NCBI GenBank assembly: GCA_014239265.1
Contig: JAAZZH010000001.1
Coordinates: forward strand, 171,419 to 213,850
Direction: 5' to 3'
Length of the DNA: 42,432 bases
From: Actinomycetota bacterium
GTDB lineage: Bacteria; Actinomycetota; Acidimicrobiia; Actinomarinales; Actinomarinaceae
The notes below the pieces were generated by a model. The model saw only the letters and a list, made by a program, of their open reading frames with translations. It searched no databases and was not told the origin of the DNA. Every line of letters starts with the position of its first letter. Within the stretch, counting starts at the first letter, position 1. A program made the translations under genes and the position numbers. Positions 8,923 through 16,127 of the stretch are shown piece after piece.

Positions 8923-9384
8923 TTAATTCGTAGGTATGTATCCAAATTCTCTACTTAGAATTTCACCATTTGTATCAAAGATAATTGATATAGGTTGACC
9001 TACAACTTGGAGTTCATCTCTAAGATCATTCGTAGAAAATCCAATATTTAGATCTCCAATTAAATTATTGTTCACCCATTCCATAGTAGGTTCTACCTCG
9101 CTATGAGCTAAAGCTATAACATCGTACGTTTCAGAAAGTATTTCTATATTCTTTTCCAAGAGAGGCAACTCCTCCCGACATATTCCTCAGTAGTCTGCCC
9201 AGAAAACGATTAACGTCTTTTTATTTGTTAAATCTTCAATAACCTCTTCTCCATTCTGATTTAGATACGTAAGTGTGGTTGAAGATACTGCGATGGTGTC
9301 TTCACTTTCCTGAACAGAAATTTCTTGTGTTGCAGATGAAGAATTACAAAAACTAAAAATAAGAATCAAAAGTAATTTTTTCAT
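8923..9384 (-). CDS. Thioredoxin/TlpA-like protein with in-frame UGA at the first Cys of CxxC (candidate selenoprotein)
   Basis: The frame from ATG 9384 contains one UGA (9189-9187) and otherwise stays open to 8923, giving 153 residues if UGA is decoded as selenocysteine. The UGA is residue 66 in FWADY-U-GIC-REELPLLEK, exactly where TlpA-like proteins have FWATWCGPCREELP, so the active site would be UxxC. Further thioredoxin-fold support is the cis-Pro loop VVGQPISIIFD (Pro131) followed by NGEI. The N-terminus is hydrophobic with a possible lipobox (Cys13, FSFC), so the protein is probably membrane-anchored outside the cytoplasm. A hairpin of SECIS type starts just after the UGA. A -10 hexamer lies 6 nt before the start. 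A pseudogene or sequencing error is the main alternative; selA/B/C/D are not in this window. Confidence 0.75.
9160..9176 (-). promoter_or_regulatory. Candidate bacterial SECIS hairpin
   Basis: Beginning 10 nt after the UGA (9189-9187), GGGAGG (9176-9171) pairs with CCTCTC (9165-9160), one G-U pair, around the loop AGTTG (9170-9166). The loop begins 16 nt after the UGA, with G as its second base. Both features match the general bacterial SECIS pattern of a short hairpin within the coding region, a G in the first two loop positions and a UGA-to-loop distance from about 16 nt. Confidence 0.55.
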
Positions 9385-9390
9385 GATCCA

Positions 9391-9396
9391 ATTCTA
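9391..9396 (-). promoter_or_regulatory. Predicted -10 (TAGAAT) of the UxxC protein gene
   Basis: TAGAAT on the minus strand ends 6 nt before ATG 9384, the leaderless spacing seen across the window. An intact promoter argues for a live gene rather than debris. Confidence 0.5.
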
Positions 9397-9431
9397 CTTA
9401 TATATGGATTAAACATTGTTATCCTACAGTT

Positions 9432-10637
9432 ATGAAAATTGGTCTCTTATCCGTCGGAACTGAAATTCTATTAGGTGACACAGTAAACACTAACCTAGCA
9501 AAACTTGGTTCTGAATTATACAATTCAGGTAACACACTCACACATGAAGTAACAGTTTCAGATATTGACGAAGAGATAATTGCTGGGTTCGCATATTTAT
9601 ATAATCTTTGTGATGTTGTTATAACTTGTGGTGGGCTTGGTCCCACAGAAGACGATATTACACGAGAGGTTATTGCAGAGTATCTAAATATTGAACTCGA
9701 ATTAGATGAAGCACATGTTGAGTTTATGAAAAAAAGATGGCAAGCTCGGGGACTAATGATGCCAGAGACCAATATTAAACAAGCGCTTCTTCCTAAGAAT
9801 TCTACAAAGTTAACAAACACACAGGGAACTGCTCCAGGTTCCCTGATCGAAGTAGAAAGTAAAAAAATATTTATATTACCTGGACCACCTAGAGAGTTCA
9901 TACCATTAGTTCAAGATGAATTGATACCAAGACTTATGAAAGAATCTAGTGATAAGGTAAAAAATTATCAATTTATATTATTTTACAATCAAGCAGAATC
10001 TTCTTTAGCTCAAGAAATCAACAAATTTAAACCAGAAGCAATTGATATTGCTTATTTAGCTAGTAAAGGGATTATCAAATTAAGATACGATAAAAATACT
10101 ATTACTAATGACCAAGAAGAATCCTTTTTGCAAAATCTGAGAGATATTTTCACAGATGACATAATTGCTTATGAAAATATTGATATTTCTAAAATTCTCC
10201 TTAATCTTCTTTTAGAAAAGGAACTTACATTATCTTTTGTTGAAAGTGTAACTGGGGGAGAGCTTTCCGCAAGATTAACTAAAAATCCAGGATCTAGCAA
10301 AGTTTTAAAGGGTAGTTCTATTGTCTACACAAATGAAGCAAAAAAATTACTATTAGAAAATGATATTAATCTAAAAAATTGGCCCCAGGTAACAGAAGTA
10401 TTATCTGAAAGGGCAATACAAGATTATGCAAGCGATCTGAATCTTACAATATTAGGAGAGGCTGGCCCTATATCCTCAAGTAAATATGGGATTGGTGAGA
10501 TATTTATAACTATCTCCAATAATGATAAGTTAGTATCAACTACCCATAAACTTAATGGAAATAGAGAAGAAATTATCCAAAGAGCAGTAAATAAAGCTTT
10601 ATGGGAACTTATTAAATTTGTTAAAAACTTGTATTAG
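9432..10637 (+). CDS. cinA: CinA-like protein (competence/damage-inducible; nicotinamide-nucleotide amidase-like)
   Basis: Two-domain protein of 401 aa. The N-terminal molybdopterin-binding-like domain opens with IGLLSVGTEILLGDTVNTN and includes CGGLGPTEDDITREV and the LPGPPREF loop. The C-terminal PncC-like domain (from about residue 255) has ESVTGGELSARLT and GSSIVYTNEAK. Where PncC proteins usually read ESCTGG and TGIAGP, this one has ESVTGG and GEAGP, so amidase activity may be altered. A cinA gene directly before recA is classic actinobacterial and firmicute synteny. TATCCT lies 6 nt before the ATG. The gene is divergent from the UxxC protein gene, and its stop abuts the recA SOS box. 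Confidence 0.9.
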   Translation: MKIGLLSVGTEILLGDTVNTNLAKLGSELYNSGNTLTHEVTVSDIDEEIIAGFAYLYNLCDVVITCGGLGPTEDDITREVIAEYLNIELELDEAHVEFMKKRWQARGLMMPETNIKQALLPKNSTKLTNTQGTAPGSLIEVESKKIFILPGPPREFIPLVQDELIPRLMKESSDKVKNYQFILFYNQAESSLAQEINKFKPEAIDIAYLASKGIIKLRYDKNTITNDQEESFLQNLRDIFTDDIIAYENIDISKILLNLLLEKELTLSFVESVTGGELSARLTKNPGSSKVLKGSSIVYTNEAKKLLLENDINLKNWPQVTEVLSERAIQDYASDLNLTILGEAGPISSSKYGIGEIFITISNNDKLVSTTHKLNGNREEIIQRAVNKALWELIKFVKNLY

Positions 10638-10657
10638 AACAAATGTTCTAGTAAAAT
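10629..10657 (+). promoter_or_regulatory. recA promoter with LexA (SOS) box
   Basis: TTGTAT (10629-10634) and TAAAAT (10652-10657) are 17 bp apart. Between them sits a perfect GAAC-AAAT-GTTC palindrome (10637-10648), the GAACNNNNGTTC-type LexA box of Gram-positive bacteria, placed to block RNA polymerase. The -35 lies within the end of cinA. Unlike most promoters here, it leaves a leader of about 45-50 nt. Confidence 0.85.
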
Positions 10658-10711
10658 ATGTCTTATCAAGATGTTTTAATATAAATTAATTAATCTAATT
10701 AGGAGAAAAAA

Positions 10712-11776
10712 ATGGATAAAGACAGGGCAAAAAAACTAGATACAGTATTCGATCAGATTGAAAAACAATTTGGCGAAGGTTCTTTGATGAAACTTGGATC
10801 AGCTGAAATTAAGAAGATACCAGCAATCTCAACTGGAGCATTGTCTATTGATTTAGCTTTAGGCATAGGTGGTATACCTAGAGGAAGAGTTGTTGAGATA
10901 TACGGACCAGAAAGCTCAGGTAAGACAACATTATCACTACACGTTGCTGCTGAAGCTCAAAAAGCTGGTGGTGTAGCTGCATTTATCGATGCTGAACACG
11001 CACTTGATCCAATTTATGCAGCAGCTCTTGGAGTAGACATAGACGAATTACTAGTTTCTCAACCAGACACAGGTGAACAAGCCCTTGAAATAGCTGATAT
11101 GCTTATTGAATCAGGTGGTGTTGACATTGTTGTAATTGATTCAGTTGCAGCATTGGTTCCAAAAGCTGAAATTGATGGCGAAATGGGTCAATCCCATGTT
11201 GGTTTACAAGCTCGGTTAATGTCCCAAGCACTACGTAAATTAACAGGTTCAATCAACAAAACACAAACAACCGTAATTTTTATAAATCAAATTCGAGAAA
11301 AAATTGGTGTTATGTGGGGATCTCCAGAAACTACCAGCGGTGGTAGGGCACTAAAATTTTATGCCTCAGTACGCATAGATATTAGAAGAATAGAAACACT
11401 TAAAGTTGGTGCGGAAATGATTGGTAATAGAGTTAGAGCTAAAATAGTTAAAAATAAAGTAGCTCCACCATTCAAAGAAGCACAATTCGACATTATGTTT
11501 GGTAAAGGTATATCAAGAGAAGGTAGTTTATTAGATGTTGGTGTAGAACACGGAATAGTACGTAAAGGCGGAGCTTGGTTTACCTATGATGAGGTGCAAC
11601 TTGGACAAGGTAAAGAAAACTCTAAGAACTACTTAAGGGAAAATCCAGACTTAGCATTACAACTAGAAAATGATGTTTACAAAGCTGTTGGTATGATTGA
11701 ATCTGACTCTGATGAAGAAACAACTGAGGAGCCTGCAGAAACAAAAGAGGCTAAGGCTTCTAATAAAGAAAAATAA
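10712..11776 (+). CDS. recA: Recombinase A
   Basis: RecA forms filaments on single-stranded DNA for homologous recombination and triggers LexA self-cleavage. The 354-aa protein shows Walker A GPESSGKT (65-72), the MAW-type segment [11 protein letters not shown], Walker [18 protein letters not shown], the L1/L2 DNA-binding loops ([19 protein letters not shown] and SPETTSGG), and an acidic C-terminal tail. AGGAG lies 6 nt before ATG. The gene is under an SOS box. The usual actinobacterial follower recX is absent; miaB comes next with its own promoter. Confidence 0.99.
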   Translation: MDKDRAKKLDTVFDQIEKQFGEGSLMKLGSAEIKKIPAISTGALSIDLALGIGGIPRGRVVEIYGPESSGKTTLSLHVAAEAQKAGGVAAFIDAEHALDPIYAAALGVDIDELLVSQPDTGEQALEIADMLIESGGVDIVVIDSVAALVPKAEIDGEMGQSHVGLQARLMSQALRKLTGSINKTQTTVIFINQIREKIGVMWGSPETTSGGRALKFYASVRIDIRRIETLKVGAEMIGNRVRAKIVKNKVAPPFKEAQFDIMFGKGISREGSLLDVGVEHGIVRKGGAWFTYDEVQLGQGKENSKNYLRENPDLALQLENDVYKAVGMIESDSDEETTEEPAETKEAKASNKEK

Positions 11777-11801
11777 TATATATATTCTTTAAAAACATCC
11801 A

Positions 11802-11807
11802 TATAAT
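11802..11807 (+). promoter_or_regulatory. -10 (TATAAT) of miaB
   Basis: Perfect TATAAT 6 nt before GTG 11814, with no Shine-Dalgarno sequence. This gives miaB a leaderless promoter independent of SOS-regulated recA and fixes the GTG start. Confidence 0.65.
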
Positions 11808-11813
11808 TTAACT

Positions 11814-13190
11814 GTGAAATCAACAGTTGAGTTAACGAAAACAGTAAAAGCGAAGCCATCTAGAAATGGCCTCAATTATTTTGTAAAAACATTTGGATGC
11901 CAAATGAATGAACACGATTCAGAACGTATTGCTGGTTTGTTTGAATACGATGGAATGCAAAAAGCTTCATCTGTCGATGAAGCAGATGTTTTATTTGTAA
12001 ATACATGCACTATTCGTGAAAATGCAGATGATAAATTGTACGGCACACTTGGACAACTTAAAAAATGGAAAGGTGAAAGACCTAAAAGAAAACTTCTTGT
12101 TGGTGGTTGTGCTGCCCAGAAAGATAAAGAGTTAGTTAGACAGAGAGCACCTTGGGTGGATGTCGTTATAGGAACTCATAACCTCACTAATATAGTCAAT
12201 CTTTTAAATCAAACTGAAGACTGGGGTCCAATAACTGAAGTTATTGAAGAGATACAATCTCTACCAACTGATGCACCATCAATTCGTGAATCAGAAGTTT
12301 CAGCATGGCTAACAATTCAAATAGGATGTAACAATAGTTGTACATTCTGTATTGTTCCTTCTGTCCGAGGTCCAGAAATTAGTAGAAGACCTTCTGATAT
12401 CGTTAACGAAGCTAAAGCAATGGTTGCTAGTGGTGTCAAAGAAATAACACTGTTAGGTCAGAATGTCAATTCTTATGGAAGAGACTTGAAAATAAACGGA
12501 TCCTCAAAACCATATTTCACAGAATTATTAACTGAATTAAATGAAGTTGAAGATCTGAAACGTATACGTTTCACCTCACCACATCCTAAAGATTTCAAAG
12601 AACACACCTTACAAGCCGTAAATGAGCTATCTAAAGTATCAAAACAAATCCACATGCCCTTGCAAAGTGGAAGTAATAAGATATTAAGAAACATGCAACG
12701 TGGATACACACAAGAAAAATATATGGAAAAACTTTATTTAGCTAAAGAAACCATTGCAGACGTTTCTCTTACAACAGATATAATTGTCGGTTTCCCAGGT
12801 GAAACAGATAAAGATTTTGAAGAAACACTTAAAGTTATTAGAGAAGGCAAGTTCGATGCTGTTTATATGTTCAAATTTTCTCCACGGCCTGGAACAAAAG
12901 CAAACTACATGAAAGATGATTTTGTGGAAAAAGCTATTATTGATTCTCGTTTTATGGAATTAAAACATCTTCAAACTGAGATAAGTCATCAACGATACAA
13001 AAGATTCATTGGAACACAACAAGATTTGTTAATTGAGAAATATTCAAAGAAAACGGATGAATTTCTTAGTGGAAAAATAGATGGAGGTCAAACAACTCAC
13101 ATTTCATCAGAAACTGTCCAAATTGGAGATTATATTAAAGTCAAAATAACTGACGCAACTCCTTTTGCATTGACTGCGGTACCTGTTTAA
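11814..13190 (+). CDS. miaB: tRNA-2-methylthio-N6-isopentenyladenosine synthase (methylthiotransferase)
   Basis: MiaB is a radical-SAM enzyme that adds a methylthio group to i6A37 of tRNAs, acting after MiaA. The N-terminal domain carries the three cluster cysteines in FGCQMNEHDSE, NTCTIRENAD and GGCAAQ. The radical SAM motif CNNSCTFC is near residues 174-181 (CxxxCxxC), and the C-terminal TRAM domain follows from about residue 390. The 458-aa length is typical. It starts at GTG 11814 after TATAAT, and its stop is directly followed by the miaA start, so miaB-miaA-dapF is one tight operon. Confidence 0.97.
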   Translation: MKSTVELTKTVKAKPSRNGLNYFVKTFGCQMNEHDSERIAGLFEYDGMQKASSVDEADVLFVNTCTIRENADDKLYGTLGQLKKWKGERPKRKLLVGGCAAQKDKELVRQRAPWVDVVIGTHNLTNIVNLLNQTEDWGPITEVIEEIQSLPTDAPSIRESEVSAWLTIQIGCNNSCTFCIVPSVRGPEISRRPSDIVNEAKAMVASGVKEITLLGQNVNSYGRDLKINGSSKPYFTELLTELNEVEDLKRIRFTSPHPKDFKEHTLQAVNELSKVSKQIHMPLQSGSNKILRNMQRGYTQEKYMEKLYLAKETIADVSLTTDIIVGFPGETDKDFEETLKVIREGKFDAVYMFKFSPRPGTKANYMKDDFVEKAIIDSRFMELKHLQTEISHQRYKRFIGTQQDLLIEKYSKKTDEFLSGKIDGGQTTHISSETVQIGDYIKVKITDATPFALTAVPV

Positions 13191-14015
13191 TTGTTATATT
13201 TTTTAACTGGTGTTACCTCATCTGGTAAATCTTATGTTGCTCATGAGATTGCAATAGAACGTAATATTCCAATTCTTTCATTAGATTCAATGGCTGTATA
13301 TAAGGGCCTTGATATCTTAAGCGCTAAACCTACAGATGTTATGCAAGCACAAGTAGAGTATCTAGGAATAGATATAGCAGATCATGATCAGAACTTCTCA
13401 GTTGTTGACTATCTAAACTATTTGATAGATATTGATTTTCCTAAAATGACTTATGAACAAGACATATTGGCGGTAGGTGGCACAGGATTATATTTTTCAT
13501 CAATGATTAAAAACTTCGAATTCAAACCAACTGATCCAACTATTCGAGCAGAACTTGAACATTTGAACTATGGACAATTACTAAAATTTCATGAAATTTA
13601 TAAAATTGAACTCCCAAATGTTGAGCTCAATAAACGTAGACTAATCAGAAACATTGAAGCAAGTCTTCTTGAGGACTCAAAATATGTATTTCCAAAACTA
13701 AATATTAAAAATGATAATGTAGGTATATTTTGGAATAATCCAGACTATAAAATAAATATCCAGAAAAGGACTAAAAACATGATTGAAGATGGTTTGGCAG
13801 ATGAACTTAGATCATTAAAGAATCCTTCAAAAACAATAATGCAGGCTATTGGCATGAATATAGACACAGACATTGAAACCAATATTAATCAAAAAACTTA
13901 TAAATTAGCAAAAAAACAGATTACCTGGTTTAAAAAGGAATTGTCTTTAGTTAGTCACACAACAAATGACTCAAATTTTATTAAACAAAAAATGATAGAG
14001 TTAATGCATGAGTAA
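13191..14015 (+). CDS. miaA: tRNA dimethylallyltransferase
   Basis: MiaA isopentenylates A37 of tRNAs reading UNN codons, creating the substrate of MiaB encoded just upstream. Motifs are the P-loop LTGVTSSGKS, LSLDSMAVYKGLDI with the substrate-binding region, SAKPT, and the GGTGLYF motif near residue 100. At 274 aa it is a little short of the usual 300 or so; the insertion domain is reduced. The start is TTG, immediately after the miaB TAA with no gap, and there is no ribosome site, implying reinitiation by ribosomes finishing miaB. The 3' end overlaps dapF by 8 nt. Confidence 0.95.
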   Translation: MLYFLTGVTSSGKSYVAHEIAIERNIPILSLDSMAVYKGLDILSAKPTDVMQAQVEYLGIDIADHDQNFSVVDYLNYLIDIDFPKMTYEQDILAVGGTGLYFSSMIKNFEFKPTDPTIRAELEHLNYGQLLKFHEIYKIELPNVELNKRRLIRNIEASLLEDSKYVFPKLNIKNDNVGIFWNNPDYKINIQKRTKNMIEDGLADELRSLKNPSKTIMQAIGMNIDTDIETNINQKTYKLAKKQITWFKKELSLVSHTTNDSNFIKQKMIELMHE

Positions 14016-14742
14016 TTTTGCATACATGTCCGGAACAGGAAATGACTTCATTGTATCCACATATACTGGTCCAACTTCTGAAATTCAGATAATTTCTCTT
14101 GTTGCTGATTCTGACTACGATGTAGATGGAGTAATTTTTGTTGAATCAATTAATAACCAAACTGTAAAAATGCATTACTTTAACAGCGATGGTACAACTG
14201 CTGAGTTATGTGTAAATGGTGTACGATGTACTGCTAAATATGCATATGATAATGATCTAGTAACAGAGTCGATGATTACCGTCCAAGCTCCTGTAGGAAC
14301 TCTCATAGCAACGATTGAAGACTCAATCGTTAAAGTTAGTGCACCGACACCCACCTATGTGGACAAACCAATTTATATAGATGAACTTAGTGGTATTAAA
14401 GCAGAAATAGGAAACCCGCACCTGTTAGTAGAGGTTGATGAAGTTGACTCTTTTGATCTGCAAAGCTTCTCAAAGAAAGTTGCTATGTCTAATACATTTC
14501 CAGATGGAGTTAATGTAGAAATATACCAAATAATTAACGATAACTTTATAAAAACAAGAGTGTTTGAAAGGGGAGTTGGAGAAACAGATGCCTGCGGTTC
14601 TGGAGCGTTATGTCTTTTCAATTACGCATATTCTGAAAAAAAAGTTTTAAACCCAACAACAATTCAGTTTCCTGGGGGCGAATTGGATCTCGAATATAAA
14701 AATGAAGAATTCTTTTTAAGTGGAACAGTTACATATCTCTAA
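14008..14742 (+). CDS. dapF: Diaminopimelate epimerase
   Basis: DapF converts LL- to meso-diaminopimelate for peptidoglycan and lysine. The signature segments are MSGTGNDFIV at the N-terminus, the first catalytic Cys in AELCVNGVRC (about residues 66-75), and the second in ETDACGSGA (about 191-199). The 244-aa length is at the short end of the family. The ATG overlaps the end of miaA by 8 nt (ATGAGTAA). It converges with lexA, and the two coding regions overlap by 14 nt at their 3' ends, leaving no room for a terminator. Confidence 0.96.
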   Translation: MSNFAYMSGTGNDFIVSTYTGPTSEIQIISLVADSDYDVDGVIFVESINNQTVKMHYFNSDGTTAELCVNGVRCTAKYAYDNDLVTESMITVQAPVGTLIATIEDSIVKVSAPTPTYVDKPIYIDELSGIKAEIGNPHLLVEVDEVDSFDLQSFSKKVAMSNTFPDGVNVEIYQIINDNFIKTRVFERGVGETDACGSGALCLFNYAYSEKKVLNPTTIQFPGGELDLEYKNEEFFLSGTVTYL

Positions 14743-15316
14743 ATAAAGATACGACTTTGCCTACAGTACTAATATTTTCACTTATCTCAATGTTTTCATA
14801 GTTTTTGTTAGCTGGTATTAAATATTGTTTATTTCTTATGGTATCTATATATTTAACTGTCGCCTCTGTGTCATATACTAAAAATGCACCAATATCTCCA
14901 TCAAGGGGTTTTTTTGATTTGTCTACAACTACTAAGTCTCCATCATGTATACCTGCATCAATCATTGAGTCACCATTTACTTTTAATGCTATTAAAGAAT
15001 CATTGAAATTACTTTCTGGATAGGGGAGTTCTCCAATTTGATTCTCTTCTGCACTAAGCGGTAATCCAGCAGCTATTTCACCCACAATCGGAACACTTCT
15101 GAATTCACTTATTGAATTATTTAAATGCAGAGATCTCGATTTTCCGTCTGATTTATTTATAACACCCTTTTTTTCAAGTTTATTTAGATGGTATTGAACT
15201 GTGCTAGTTGATTTCAGATTGACTGCTTCACAAATTTCTCTAACAGATGGTGAATAACCATCATTTTTTAAGGTGAAGTTTATGAATTCTAAAATCTCTT
15301 GTGCTTTATTGCTCAT
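14729..15316 (-). CDS. lexA: LexA repressor
   Basis: SOS repressor of 195 aa. The N-terminal winged helix-turn-helix (about 1-65) includes GYSPSVREIC and the recognition region STSTVQYHLNKLEKKG. The autocleavage site is Ala83-Gly84 in EIAAGLPL, and the catalytic dyad is Ser117 (NGDSMIDAG) and Lys155 (ATVKYI). It has its own SOS box overlapping the promoter, so it is autoregulated. ATG 15316 lies 5 nt after TATAAT. The divergent neighbour is a small LysM protein, as in mycobacteria and corynebacteria. Confidence 0.98.
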   Translation of the reverse strand: MSNKAQEILEFINFTLKNDGYSPSVREICEAVNLKSTSTVQYHLNKLEKKGVINKSDGKSRSLHLNNSISEFRSVPIVGEIAAGLPLSAEENQIGELPYPESNFNDSLIALKVNGDSMIDAGIHDGDLVVVDKSKKPLDGDIGAFLVYDTEATVKYIDTIRNKQYLIPANKNYENIEISENISTVGKVVSLFRDM

Positions 15317-15321
15317 ATTTC

Positions 15322-15340
15322 ATTATAGCACATATGTTCT
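15322..15340 (-). promoter_or_regulatory. lexA -10 with overlapping SOS box
   Basis: On the minus strand TATAAT (15327-15322) ends 5 nt before the lexA ATG. Just upstream, GAAC-ATAT-GTGC (15339-15328) is a LexA box with one mismatch in the second half-site. The box also lies 40 bp upstream of the divergent LysM gene and may control both. Its imperfect half-site, compared with the perfect recA box, fits weaker autoregulation. Confidence 0.75.
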
Positions 15341-15367
15341 AATAAAAAAACTGTCACTGCAAGTTTC

Positions 15368-15373
15368 TAATCT
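15368..15373 (+). promoter_or_regulatory. Predicted -10 (TAATCT) of the LysM gene
   Basis: TAATCT lies 6 nt before ATG 15380. The shared SOS box (15328-15339) is 29-40 bp upstream of this hexamer, close to its -35 region. Confidence 0.4.
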
Positions 15374-15379
15374 TAAATT

Positions 15380-15643
15380 ATGAATAATTTTAAAAATGTA
15401 TTGTATCTGTTAACTTTTGTAGTGGTTTTTTCTTATATTTCGACCCCATTTTTAATTAACAATAATCAACAAGTTGCTATTTCAAATGAAACCTCTTACA
15501 AAGTCGTTAAAGGAGATAATTTATGGAATATTGGCTACAAATTAAATGTAGATAATATTAATAAGTTTATTTTTGAGGTTAAAAAAGTGAATAATCTTGC
15601 AGAATCAACACTCTCTGTTGATCAAATAATTAAAATTCCATAG
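15380..15643 (+). CDS. Small membrane-anchored LysM protein (possible SOS division inhibitor)
   Basis: An 87-aa protein with an N-terminal transmembrane or signal segment (about residues 7-27) and one LysM domain (about 38-87: YKVVKGDNLWNIGYKLNV through SVDQIIKIP), so it would bind peptidoglycan outside the membrane. Position is informative: between lexA and nrdR, divergent from lexA, exactly where mycobacteria carry the LysM protein Rv2719c/ChiZ and corynebacteria carry DivS, both SOS-induced cell-division suppressors. The shared SOS box supports the parallel. It is shorter than those relatives, so function as a division inhibitor is inference. Confidence 0.8.
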   Translation: MNNFKNVLYLLTFVVVFSYISTPFLINNNQQVAISNETSYKVVKGDNLWNIGYKLNVDNINKFIFEVKKVNNLAESTLSVDQIIKIP

Positions 15644-15677
15644 ATTTATTGCTTATTTCATGAAAAATCTTTATAAT

Positions 15678-15693
15678 ATACTATATATGGTAT
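15678..15693 (+). promoter_or_regulatory. Possible NrdR box over the nrdR start
   Basis: ATACTATATATGGTAT is a 16-bp near-perfect palindrome (two mismatched positions forming one asymmetric pair) matching about 13 of 16 positions of the NrdR box consensus acaCwAtATaTwGtgt. It directly follows TATAAT (15672-15677) and contains the ATG at 15687, so NrdR binding would block its own gene. AT-richness makes a chance match possible. Confidence 0.45.
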
Positions 15694-16127
15694 GTCCATT
15701 TTGCCAATTAGAAGAAACTTCAGTAGTTGATTCACGTAAAAATAGTGAAGGTACCTCAATACGCAGAAGAAGGAACTGCTCTGCTTGTAATCTCAGATTT
15801 ACTACATACGAAAAGGCATCAATCGGCATCATAGTTAAAAAAAGGAACGGGAATCGTGAAGAGTTTAATCTCGAAAAGCTTTATCAGGGAGTTCAGAATG
15901 CTTTTGGTGGTCAAGAACTAAGCGAAAAAAAATTAAAAGCACTTGTTGAAGCTATTCACAACGAAATAAAAGAACAAGGAAATAAAGTTCAATCAGAATT
16001 TATCGGCGAAACTGTGCTTAAACACCTAAAAGATATAAATGAGGTTGCTTACGTAAGGTTTGCCTCAGTATATAAAGAATTCTCTGACGCTTCAGATTTT
16101 GAAAAAGAAGTTGCTGAATTCAATTAA
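15687..16127 (+). CDS. nrdR: Transcriptional repressor NrdR (ribonucleotide reductase regulator)
   Basis: NrdR senses ATP/dATP and represses ribonucleotide reductase genes. The 146-aa protein has the N-terminal zinc ribbon with CPFC and CSAC cysteine pairs, the RRRRNC region, and an ATP-cone domain (about residues 49-139, from IVKKRNGNREEF). An upstream in-frame ATG at 15660 exists, but all NrdR proteins begin a few residues before CPFC, and TATAAT plus the palindrome place the promoter between the two ATGs, so ATG 15687 is chosen. The 3' end overlaps the convergent neighbour by 4 nt. Confidence 0.96.
   Translation: MVCPFCQLEETSVVDSRKNSEGTSIRRRRNCSACNLRFTTYEKASIGIIVKKRNGNREEFNLEKLYQGVQNAFGGQELSEKKLKALVEAIHNEIKEQGNKVQSEFIGETVLKHLKDINEVAYVRFASVYKEFSDASDFEKEVAEFN

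Noticed and set aside
8923-9384. Reading the UxxC gene as a simple pseudogene or two separate ORFs (9187-9384 and 8923-9168)
   Set aside because: The only defect is one UGA exactly at the redox-active Cys codon; frame, promoter, cis-Pro loop and a SECIS-like hairpin are intact. A pseudogene remains the fallback explanation.
8923-9384. UGA decoded as tryptophan (altered genetic code)
   Set aside because: TGG is used for Trp throughout and TGA terminates other genes, for example the first phnE (overlapping the next start) and the 63-aa gene ending at 22020. Trp would also not restore the CxxC motif.
9419-9901. 160-aa minus-strand ORF
   Set aside because: Lies wholly over cinA, Ser/Ile-rich without domain features; shadow of a strongly supported gene.
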